Source: an uncultured bacterium (lineage in GTDB: Bacteria > Verrucomicrobiota > Lentisphaeria > Victivallales > Victivallaceae). From it: a stretch of DNA of 10,633 bases. This document shows positions 1 through 6,579 of this stretch, piece by piece (position 1 is the first letter of the stretch; every line of letters starts with the position of its first letter). Under the pieces are notes generated by a model that was not told the origin of the DNA, made no database searches, and saw only the letters and a program-made list of their open reading frames with translations. The stretch is from NCBI GenBank assembly GCA_949286445.1, contig CASECL010000010.1, forward strand, positions 1 through 10,633, written 5' to 3'. A program made the translations under genes and the position numbers.

Positions 1-783
1 AATGAGTTTGCCGTGCTTACCAGTTCGGATGACAACAAAAATTCTGCAATCGGCAGACTGCTGTCAGACAACCGCATTCACCTGCTTGACCGGGTTCTGA
101 CCGACCGGGTGTGGAATATCGCCCCCAGGAACAAGGAACAGCGCATGGCTCTCGATCTGCTGACAGATCCGGAGGTAAAACTGGTTACGCTTACCGGAGG
201 AGCCGGTACGGGAAAAACCCTGCTCGCCCTTGCCGCCGCGCTTCAAGGCGTGCTCCGGGACAATCTTTATGACCGGATACTGGTTTCCCGTCCGATTATT
301 CCCATGGGCAAAGACATTGGATATCTGCCGGGAGATAAAGATACCAAACTGTCCAGCTGGATGCAGCCGATCTTTGACAATTTTGATTATCTGTTTCAGC
401 ACACGGAAAAGAACAGTGCCGGAAACGGTAAAAGATCTTCATCCTCCATGTCTGCAGACAGCTTGATTAATTCCAAACGCCTTGAACTGGAAGCATTGAC
501 CTACATCCGCGGACGAAGCATTCCCCGGCAGTTTGTCATTATTGACGAAGCCCAGAACTTAACGCCTCATGAAGTGAAGACTATCATCAGCCGGGCCGGT
601 GAAGATACCAAAATGGTATTGACCGGAGATCCGGAGCAGATTGATAACCCATACCTCGATCGCTCCAGCAACGGCTTGAGTTACGCGGCGGAGAAATTCA
701 AAAATTATTTCCTCCACGGCCATGTAACGCTGCTTAAGAGTGAACGCTCCGCCCTGGCGGCATTGGCGGCCTCGGTTATGTGA
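1..783 (+). CDS. PhoH-family ATPase, PIN-PhoH (YlaK/PhoH2) type, 5' end outside window
   Basis: The reading frame is open from the first base, so this is the C-terminal ~260 residues of a longer protein. It carries the PhoH P-loop NTPase domain. Walker A GGAGTGKT lies at nt 196-219, Walker B FVIIDEAQ at nt 532-555, a sensor-like LTGDPEQID stretch follows, and it ends with the family's 'LLKSERSALAALA' type tail. The N-terminal visible residues (about 45) look like the linker that joins an N-terminal PIN ribonuclease domain to PhoH in the YlaK/PhoH2 subfamily; the 'IAPRNKEQRMALDLL' stretch is typical of it. Known members couple an ATP-driven RNA helicase-like activity to PIN RNase activity in the cytoplasm. 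The PIN domain itself is not visible, so a short PhoH without PIN remains possible. The insert between the Walker motifs (Ser-rich, around nt 420-470) looks variable. A GTG at position 13 is only an internal codon, not a credible start. Confidence 0.9.
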   Translation, partial: NEFAVLTSSDDNKNSAIGRLLSDNRIHLLDRVLTDRVWNIAPRNKEQRMALDLLTDPEVKLVTLTGGAGTGKTLLALAAALQGVLRDNLYDRILVSRPIIPMGKDIGYLPGDKDTKLSSWMQPIFDNFDYLFQHTEKNSAGNGKRSSSSMSADSLINSKRLELEALTYIRGRSIPRQFVIIDEAQNLTPHEVKTIISRAGEDTKMVLTGDPEQIDNPYLDRSSNGLSYAAEKFKNYFLHGHVTLLKSERSALAALAASVM

Positions 784-817
784 CATTTTCCATTTTGAGT
801 GGGGGGTAAAAATGCAG

Positions 818-878
818 AAATGCCGCGGCAAATGACTGTTTTTTTACTGTGAAATGCAGTTTCTCTGCCGGGGCATTT
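818..878. terminator. Candidate bidirectional terminator between convergent genes
   Basis: Bases 818-830 and 866-878 form a 13-bp inverted repeat with one mismatch (AAATGCCGCGGCA against TGCCGGGGCATTT). The loop is long, 35 nt, and contains a run of seven T and a small inner ACTG/CAGT hairpin (846-860). It sits in the 109-base gap between the stop codons of the PhoH gene and the permease gene, where a shared terminator is expected. The loop is longer than in a classical intrinsic terminator and the outer U tracts are weak, so the call is tentative. Confidence 0.4.
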
Positions 879-892
879 TATGTCGCAGTTAT

Positions 893-1912
893 TCAGCTGC
901 GATGCAGTTTTATTCTGGGATCCGCCCACATATAAAGCAGATCCGACATAAGTATTCCCAGCAGGCTGAGCGCGCCGGCAAAAGTGAAAAGAGCCATCTG
1001 CAATGGATAATCCCGGCTTGACAGTGACAGCAGAGAGAGCGTCCCCATCCCGGGTATGCTGAAAATGTATTCAATCAGAACACTTCCGGCAATCAATGAC
1101 GGCAGAAGCCCGGAAAACAGCGTTATAAGTACAATCAGCGAATTTCTCAGCGCATGGACAAAAATTATTCTTTCCTCCCCCGCCCCTTTCGCCCGGGCCG
1201 CCAGAATGTAATGGGAGTGCAGACTGTCCGCCATGGCGTTTCTGGCGTAACGGGACAATCCGGCCAGACCGCCGTAGGTCAGGCACAGCACCGGGAGAAA
1301 GTATCCGGCAAAATTTTTCCACAATATTTTCCAGCTGGAGTCATTAGCCAAATCCGTTTCCGCCGCCATACTCTGCAGCGGAAATACCGGCCACATCCCC
1401 CCCTCGCAGAACATACTTTGCAGCAGCAATGCCACCCAGATAACCGGCAGTGAATACAGCAGAAAAAGCGCGGCCGAACTGGCAAAATCAAACCATGTTC
1501 CCTCATATACTGCGCCGTAAATCCCCAGCATTACCGCAATAAGGTAGGTAAAGAACACCGCCCATAAATTCAGCTTCAGCGTTACCGGCAGACGTTCAAG
1601 GATAAGGGAGGTAACTTTTCTGCCCGGATCAACCGCTACCGACATACCGAAATCCCCCCGCAGCACCACCGCTTTGAGCCACAGCAGAAATCCTTCGCCA
1701 ATGCTCTTATCCAGATGCAGATCCGCCAGCAGGGGGTTATTCTGAAGCATTTCGCTTCTTTTTTCTGAAACCATTCCGCTCGCCTCGCCGCCGAAAAGCA
1801 TGCTCCGGGCCGGATCTCCCGGTGCAAGCCTCAGCATGGCGTAACTGGCTGCCAGAATAGCCAGCAATGTTACCCCGGCAAGCAGCAGCCGGTGCAAAAA
1901 ATATCTCAGCAT
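893..1912 (-). CDS. ABC transporter permease, DppB/OppB (binding-protein-dependent transport) family
   Basis: A 339-residue inner-membrane protein with the DppB/OppB layout. A first membrane segment (about residues 7-27) runs into the family signature 'RLAPGDPAR' (28-36). A long periplasmic region follows, then five more hydrophobic segments near 112-132, 143-165, 203-220, 257-282 and 304-328. The cytoplasmic EAA loop, which docks on the ATPase, is visible at about 238-257 (AARAKGAGEERIIFVHALRN). The C-terminal 'IPGMGTLSL...RDYPL' is also typical. Length matches the family (about 305-345). The ATG start is supported by AGGA at 1921-1924, 8 nt upstream. The family imports di/oligopeptides, nickel or sugar-oligomer ligands; the substrate cannot be read here. 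No second permease, ATPase or binding-protein gene is next to it: downstream is a convergent PhoH gene and upstream a divergent gene. It therefore looks monocistronic, which is unusual for this family. Confidence 0.92.
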   Translation of the reverse strand: MLRYFLHRLLLAGVTLLAILAASYAMLRLAPGDPARSMLFGGEASGMVSEKRSEMLQNNPLLADLHLDKSIGEGFLLWLKAVVLRGDFGMSVAVDPGRKVTSLILERLPVTLKLNLWAVFFTYLIAVMLGIYGAVYEGTWFDFASSAALFLLYSLPVIWVALLLQSMFCEGGMWPVFPLQSMAAETDLANDSSWKILWKNFAGYFLPVLCLTYGGLAGLSRYARNAMADSLHSHYILAARAKGAGEERIIFVHALRNSLIVLITLFSGLLPSLIAGSVLIEYIFSIPGMGTLSLLSLSSRDYPLQMALFTFAGALSLLGILMSDLLYMWADPRIKLHRS

Positions 1913-2082
1913 AGTTTCAATCCTGTTTTTTTCTCCGGCGGAAAAAATCCAGCCGTACCGCCGTCACTCCGGCATCAATATTTCCCCTTTTTTACCGGAA
2001 CACTGCCAATAAAGAGTGAATAATAGTTGTATTACAAATAATCAAAGAGGTTTTTCCCGTTACAGAATATAACACCTGTTTT

Positions 2083-2100
2083 TCATTACGTCAATAATGA
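2083..2100. promoter_or_regulatory. Candidate operator, TCATTA-N6-TAATGA inverted repeat
   Basis: A perfect 6-bp inverted repeat, TCATTA (2083-2088) and TAATGA (2095-2100), spaced by 6 bases. It lies about 35 bases upstream of the -35 box of the zinc-type binding-protein gene, in AT-rich DNA between two divergent genes. A Fur/Zur-family regulator is expected for such a gene, and their sites are AT-rich inverted repeats. The match to any known consensus is not strong, so this is a position-based suggestion. Confidence 0.25.
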
Positions 2101-2135
2101 TAAAAATTTTCCTGGCTGATTTTAACGCCGGAAAT

Positions 2136-2164
2136 TTGTCAAACTCTTATTCCGGTGATATATT
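2136..2164 (+). promoter_or_regulatory. Extended -10 sigma70-type promoter for the ZnuA-family gene
   Basis: The -35 box TTGTCA (2136-2141) matches the consensus at five of six bases. A 17-base spacer separates it from TATATT (2159-2164), also five of six. A TG at 2156-2157, one base before the -10, makes it an extended -10. Transcription would start near 2171, leaving a leader of about 35 nt before the ATG at 2206. The promoter covers the GTG at 2155 that would otherwise give a longer reading frame, which rules that start out. Confidence 0.7.
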
Positions 2165-2188
2165 GTGAAAAATATTCATTACCTGCTC

Positions 2189-2194
2189 AGGAGA
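2189..2194 (+). promoter_or_regulatory. Ribosome binding site fixing the ZnuA-family start
   Basis: AGGAGA lies 11 bases before the ATG at 2206. Together with the promoter position and the signal peptide that begins at this ATG, it decides the start against the in-frame GTG 51 bases upstream. Confidence 0.75.
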
Positions 2195-2205
2195 ATTTAA
2201 ATAAC

Positions 2206-3096
2206 ATGAAAAAAATTACTTTTCTTCTTTCCGCCCTTGTCTGCCTGCTCTTCTGCGGCTGTCCGGAACAGTCCGGCAATAAAACCGGAAACGAAATCAG
2301 TGTCTCTGTCGCTCCGGCGGCATACCTGGCAGAACAGGTTGCAGGCGGGGAATTTAAAATCAATACCCTGCTTGCGCCGGGAAAAAATCCCCATGATTAT
2401 GAATTAACTCCGATGCAGACTTCACGGCTTTACCGCAGCCGGGCATATTTTTCCACTGAACTGCCCTTTGAGCACCACGCTATTGAAGCAGTAAAAAACA
2501 AAGTTCCGGTAATTCCGCTTTCCCGTGCGGTTGAGCCTCTGCCCTATACGGACTGCGGCCACGATCACAGTCACGATCACGCATCCCATGACCTCCATGA
2601 AGCGGGAGCCATTGATCCCCATGTCTGGTTCAGCGCGGTGAATGCTGGAAAAATCGCCGGCATGATGGCAGAGGAAATGGCAAAACTCAAACCGGAAAAA
2701 GCGGCATTTTTCCGGGACAACGCCGCAAAGCTTCAAGCAAAATTTGCCGCTATTGAAGCTGAACTTGAAGCGGATTTGAAACCTTTTGCCGGGAAAACAG
2801 TTTATGTTTATCATCCTTCTTTCGGCTATTTCGTCCGGGATTTCAATATGAAACAGCGGCCGATTGAACTGGAAGGCAGGGAAATTCCGCTCGCGGATCT
2901 GAATAAAATTCTCCGTGAAGCAAAACGCGATCAGGCCGCCATGATTTTTGTCCAGCCAAATTTCAGTTCAGCCTCGGCTGAAGCACTGGCAAAGGGTGCC
3001 GGATGCAAAGTTGTGGCAGTAGATCCGCTGCAGTATGATTTACCGGGCGAACTCTCCCGGCTGGGGAAACTCATCTCAGGAAAAATAGATAAATAA
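2206..3096 (+). CDS. Zinc/manganese-type ABC transporter substrate-binding lipoprotein, ZnuA (cluster A-I) family
   Basis: A 296-residue exported metal-binding protein (family PF01297) that captures Zn(II), or possibly Mn(II), outside the inner membrane for an ABC importer. The N-terminus is a lipoprotein signal: MKK, a hydrophobic stretch, then LLFCGC with Cys19 the likely lipidated residue (Cys17 is nearby and the lipobox is imperfect). Expected ligand positions by motif are His63 in NPHDYELTP, His139 in DPHVWF, His203 in YVYHPSFGYF and Asp273 in VDPLQYDL. Between the first two lies a His/Asp-rich loop (residues 117-131, CGHDHSHDHASHDLH), the hallmark of zinc-specific ZnuA proteins. Length is normal. 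No ZnuB permease or ZnuC ATPase gene follows; a terminator sits 27 bases after the stop, so the importer's other parts must be encoded elsewhere. Zinc is favoured over manganese because of the His-rich loop, but specificity is inferred. Confidence 0.93.
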   Translation: MKKITFLLSALVCLLFCGCPEQSGNKTGNEISVSVAPAAYLAEQVAGGEFKINTLLAPGKNPHDYELTPMQTSRLYRSRAYFSTELPFEHHAIEAVKNKVPVIPLSRAVEPLPYTDCGHDHSHDHASHDLHEAGAIDPHVWFSAVNAGKIAGMMAEEMAKLKPEKAAFFRDNAAKLQAKFAAIEAELEADLKPFAGKTVYVYHPSFGYFVRDFNMKQRPIELEGREIPLADLNKILREAKRDQAAMIFVQPNFSSASAEALAKGAGCKVVAVDPLQYDLPGELSRLGKLISGKIDK

Positions 3097-3123
3097 CGCT
3101 CCCATTTTTCAGCATAAATAAAA

Positions 3124-3156
3124 AGCTCCCGGAGAAAAATCACTTCTCCGGGAGCT
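3124..3156. terminator. Bidirectional intrinsic terminator
   Basis: Perfect 13-bp inverted repeat (3124-3136 with 3144-3156; core AGCTCCCGGAGA/TCTCCGGGAGCT) with a 7-base loop, placed between two convergent genes. On the minus strand it is followed by TTTTTATTTA, a good U-rich tract, so it terminates the hydrolase gene. On the plus strand the following bases (CTCATATTCATTTT) are weaker but it can also end the ZnuA-family transcript. Confidence 0.88.
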
Positions 3157-3178
3157 CTCATATTCATTTTGCCGGGTT

Positions 3179-6100
3179 TTAATCCAGCTTGTCCGCAATC
3201 AGTTTCGGCGCGAACATTATTCCCGCCGGATGGAAATGGTAATCGTGAGTGAAATAATCCCCCTCTGTCCGCCAGAGGTTCGGCCCAGCCCACTCCAGCC
3301 GGAACGGCAGATGCAGTGAACCAAAGGCGTTGTAACGGCTGTTGTACAGCGTTATCTCCAGACGGTGTTTACCTTTTTTCACTTTGCCGAGACTGCTCTC
3401 ATAGGGGGCAAACGCAATTTCCGGGCACTCTTTTCCATCCAGTTTCACGCCGAGCAGTGTACCGGAAAATCCGGCAAAAGCACTCTCCCGGGTGGCCGCC
3501 GGAATATCCAGATTGGCAGGCAGACTCCCTTTTTCTGTTCTGGAAGCAATGCGGAGCCGGAGATTTTCCGTTTTCTCCGCTTCAAAGTCCATCCGGTAGG
3601 TAATATTTCCGGTATAGAACGGCAACCCCTGACCATCAATCGGGCCGAACTTCAAACGGCGCACCGGAGAACTTAAAACCGCCTGATAGCCGGAGACTTC
3701 CACGCCGAAATCCCCCAGAAGATACATCCATTCCACATTGGTTTTATCTGAATATTCCCGCTCAAGTTCAAGCCGGTGTTTTCCCGGTTTGAGATCAGGC
3801 AGAAACGTTTTCCGCAAACAGGGATCAACGAAAAATCCCCGATCGGAAAATTTCACTTTCTTTCCGTCCAGACGTATTTTCCATGCCTCCGGCTGTTCCA
3901 ATGCAAATTCCGGCTTTTCCACCTTGACTTTGCTTTCAAACTCAAACCGGAGAAAGAGTTTTCCCACCGGTTTTCCGGTTCCCGGCTCCACCCAGGGCTG
4001 GGCAATATTTCCAGTTACATCACCCAGTCCGAAAATACGCCGGGCAAAGTTATTAAGCCGGAGGAGTTCTTCCACCGGACGCCAGGTCTTTTCATCATTG
4101 ATCTTCCATTTTGCCTGATCCAGAAGCAGTACATTGCGTTCGTCCAGGCGAACCGGGAACTCTTTTCCGGACAATTCCAGCCGGGTGACATTTTCCACTT
4201 CAGATTGTCCGATAAACGCTTCCGGCAGTTTTTCACCCCCGCTTTCCGCTGCAGGAACAAGTTTCAGCAGCAGATGCCAGTGGGAGTGCGCCACGGTGTC
4301 CAATTCAGTCCAGCCGTCCTTAACTGCCGCCTCCAGCGGAGTGATTTTCCCATTGAAAGTATCACAGAAAAACAGCTGATATTCCCCGCGTATCCGCAAT
4401 TTGAAACGGAATGATCCGCCGCCGCGGGATGTATTCACCACCAGGCAGTAACGTTCACCATCCGCATCATTGCGCAGCTGGCCGAAAAGTCCGGGCGCGG
4501 GACGGCCGTCCGGCAATACGGCATCAAGTTCGCGCTGATCTTTGAGTGCGTCAAGCATTTCCGCCCGGGAATAATTTATTTTTTCACAGCGGTCGGCAAG
4601 TTCTGCCGCCCGGGAGGAATATTTTCCGTCTTCACAAACCGGAATTTTACCGGCGAAAATCACTCTGCCGCCGGCGTCGCGGAATTTTTCCAGTTCATCC
4701 AAAGTGGTTGACCGCAATGTATTTACGGGAGGCACAATTACAGTATCATAAGCCATTTCCCCGACCCGGAATTTTTTATTTTCATCCAGTCCGGCGGCAC
4801 CCTCAGCGGCGAACTTCGGCAGCAGAGATTCACTGATGAAGTCAAAATCAATCAGATTGCCGGACAGATACTCGAAAAGTGCCTGAAAATTACTTTCCGC
4901 CGCTTCCTGACGCACCGAAGTCATGTTTTCCACCCCGAAATCAAGATAATATGATTCAATAGGATGAATAACACCGATTTTCACGCTGGCTTTCCCCCTG
5001 GTCATGGCGGTATTCACCCGGGCGAAATGATCGGCAATCAGATGGTATTTGCTCCACCAGGGCGACTGGAACGAAATGGACGCCGGATAATCGCGTTTGG
5101 CTTCCCCCGCCATGGAGTAAAATGACAAATGCGGCACCCGCAGTGTCACCCCCAGCGCGGCCTGCCAGTCGCCATGCCCCTTATGTCCGGAAAAGGTGAA
5201 ATCCCAGTCGGTAACGCCGTCAAGTTCAGACAGCACCCCGCCCCGCCCCATCTGCCGGGAAACTGAAGCCGCCTGCTTGGCGGTTGAATATTCCCGCCAG
5301 TCGCAAAGCATGTCAATCCCGGGCAGCTGGAAATACCAGTACGGGCGCATGGCTTCTCCGACACATCTGGTCTGACTGCCCAGCCGGGGCTCTTCCAGCA
5401 CATGTCCGGTCAGCCGGAAATCATGTTCATCACACCACTTGCCGATTGTCCCGGCAAAAGCCTCGGTAAAGCGTTCCGAAAGATGTTCGTGAAAACGGTA
5501 ACGTTTTTCCGAATATTTACCCTCCGGCAGTTCCCAGAGCACCTCCGGAAGCGCATCAAATAAATCCATTCCTGTTGCGGCCCGGAAAGTTTCCGGCAGA
5601 TCGTCGGTGAAAGGCAATTCAAAATTTCCCTCGCTTACTGCAAATTCCGGCATTTTTTTGACATGATGCTGGGGTTCGTCGGTGAATATTGACGATACAA
5701 CCCGGTCAAAATATTTTCCCAGACGGTCAAAGTATTTCTGATGGGTTAATTCAACGAATTTTTTTACTGCTCCGGGATTGAGGGTATCGATATAGGCCTG
5801 ATTATTGAACCAGCTGGAATTTCCCGCCACCATGCGGTAAACAAAATATTTTTTTGTACCGGGCAAATCCGGTTTTGACACCTCTTTTTCCGACAGTATC
5901 TCATATTTTTTCAAGGTGCCGTCCGGATTGAGACTGATCCGGTAAACAGCAAGCAGTTTCCCGGAATTATCCAATGCCGGATCCGGTTTTTCCCCGCGTT
6001 TCACCGCGGTAATCCGAAGAAAACGGGCGCGGAAACGGGGATCCTTTGTAACTTCGCCGCCGGCGGAACCGGATGGCCAGCGGTCTTCATCATAGAGATA

Positions 6101-6373
6101 AGCCTTCATATTCAGCTGTTCAGCCTTTTTGACGCAGTCTTCCGCCCGGTCGAGAAATTCCTCTGACATGTAAGGGGTATCAAGCCCGGTGCGGGCGTGC
6201 ATGTGAAATCCTCCCATGCCCATTTTATGAAATATTTCAATCTGACGCAACAGTTCCTTTTTTTCCAGTTTTCCGTTCCAGGCCCAGAAAGGGGCGTCTC
6301 GGAATATGGCCGGAGGATTGGCAAAATTTTCCTCAAATCCGGCCCGGTTGGCTTCTGCATAAATATTTTTCAT
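3179..6373 (-). CDS. Large glycoside hydrolase, GH106-like (alpha-L-rhamnosidase-related)
   Basis: A 1064-residue protein whose N-terminal half resembles the GH106 (alpha-L-rhamnosidase) group. Motifs in order: PFWAWNGKL at 28-36; MGMGGFHMHARTGL at 51-64; YLYDEDRWPSGSAGG at 93-106; SIFTDEPQHH at 228-237, where Asp232/Glu233 are candidate active-site acids; GHVLEEP at 323-329; and VLSELDG at 380-386. This is a (beta/alpha)8-barrel pattern. A Rossmann-like segment follows, with 'YDTVIVPPVNTLRS' and 'DAGGRVIFAG' as in beta-galactosidase-type trimerisation modules. The last ~350 residues are beta-rich and look like galactose-binding sandwich domains (for example KPGKHRLELE, KKGKHRLEITLYNS). There is no signal peptide, so it probably acts in the cytoplasm on imported oligosaccharides. 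The ATG start is backed by AGGAGA (6381-6386), 7 bases upstream. Members of this group are very diverse; rhamnosidase activity is inference. It stands alone, with no transporter, sulfatase or regulator beside it. Confidence 0.87.
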   Translation of the reverse strand: MKNIYAEANRAGFEENFANPPAIFRDAPFWAWNGKLEKKELLRQIEIFHKMGMGGFHMHARTGLDTPYMSEEFLDRAEDCVKKAEQLNMKAYLYDEDRWPSGSAGGEVTKDPRFRARFLRITAVKRGEKPDPALDNSGKLLAVYRISLNPDGTLKKYEILSEKEVSKPDLPGTKKYFVYRMVAGNSSWFNNQAYIDTLNPGAVKKFVELTHQKYFDRLGKYFDRVVSSIFTDEPQHHVKKMPEFAVSEGNFELPFTDDLPETFRAATGMDLFDALPEVLWELPEGKYSEKRYRFHEHLSERFTEAFAGTIGKWCDEHDFRLTGHVLEEPRLGSQTRCVGEAMRPYWYFQLPGIDMLCDWREYSTAKQAASVSRQMGRGGVLSELDGVTDWDFTFSGHKGHGDWQAALGVTLRVPHLSFYSMAGEAKRDYPASISFQSPWWSKYHLIADHFARVNTAMTRGKASVKIGVIHPIESYYLDFGVENMTSVRQEAAESNFQALFEYLSGNLIDFDFISESLLPKFAAEGAAGLDENKKFRVGEMAYDTVIVPPVNTLRSTTLDELEKFRDAGGRVIFAGKIPVCEDGKYSSRAAELADRCEKINYSRAEMLDALKDQRELDAVLPDGRPAPGLFGQLRNDADGERYCLVVNTSRGGGSFRFKLRIRGEYQLFFCDTFNGKITPLEAAVKDGWTELDTVAHSHWHLLLKLVPAAESGGEKLPEAFIGQSEVENVTRLELSGKEFPVRLDERNVLLLDQAKWKINDEKTWRPVEELLRLNNFARRIFGLGDVTGNIAQPWVEPGTGKPVGKLFLRFEFESKVKVEKPEFALEQPEAWKIRLDGKKVKFSDRGFFVDPCLRKTFLPDLKPGKHRLELEREYSDKTNVEWMYLLGDFGVEVSGYQAVLSSPVRRLKFGPIDGQGLPFYTGNITYRMDFEAEKTENLRLRIASRTEKGSLPANLDIPAATRESAFAGFSGTLLGVKLDGKECPEIAFAPYESSLGKVKKGKHRLEITLYNSRYNAFGSLHLPFRLEWAGPNLWRTEGDYFTHDYHFHPAGIMFAPKLIADKLD

Positions 6374-6420
6374 TGCTGCATCTCCTGTGTTTTGGGGGAT
6401 TGGATAATTTTTCTCTGTTT

Positions 6421-6448
6421 AATATAATCAGGGTATTTTTTTGTGCAA
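6421..6448 (-). promoter_or_regulatory. Candidate promoter for the GH106-like gene
   Basis: Read on the minus strand: TTGCAC (6448-6443), a 16-base spacer containing seven A, then TATATT (6426-6421). The -10 is good, the -35 poor (three of six). It would give a leader of about 40 bases before the ATG at 6373. No other candidate in this gap is better. Confidence 0.4.
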
Positions 6449-6487
6449 GTATAAAAAATGCCGGAAATGCATCTCAGGTTCGATTTA

Positions 6488-6517
6488 TGCTATTATTGAC
6501 GGATTAGTGCTATTATT
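6488..6517 (+). promoter_or_regulatory. Twin extended -10 elements (10-bp direct repeat) before the tRNA nucleotidyltransferase gene
   Basis: The decamer TGCTATTATT occurs at 6488-6497 and again at 6508-6517, exactly 20 bases apart. Each copy contains TGnTATTAT, an extended -10 promoter element one base off consensus. No convincing -35 box fits either copy, which extended -10 promoters can tolerate. The downstream copy would start transcription near 6523. Alternatively the pair is a direct-repeat binding site spaced by two helical turns. Confidence 0.45.
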
Positions 6518-6579
6518 TTTTATTTCTCCAACGCAGGATGCTTGTTTTTTGCCGTTTGAAGCATTATATTTTCCCCACT

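Noticed and set aside
2014..2045. AT-rich stretch GTGAATAATAGTTGTATTAC as a Fur-type box
   Set aside because: The two halves do not form a credible inverted repeat when aligned.
3776..4414. Plus-strand open frame of 212 codons inside the hydrolase gene
   Set aside because: It lies fully antisense to the clearly conserved hydrolase frame, and its sequence resembles no protein family.
6474..6484. GGTTCGATT resembling a tRNA T-loop
   Set aside because: The flanks do not pair as a T stem and no acceptor or anticodon arm is present.
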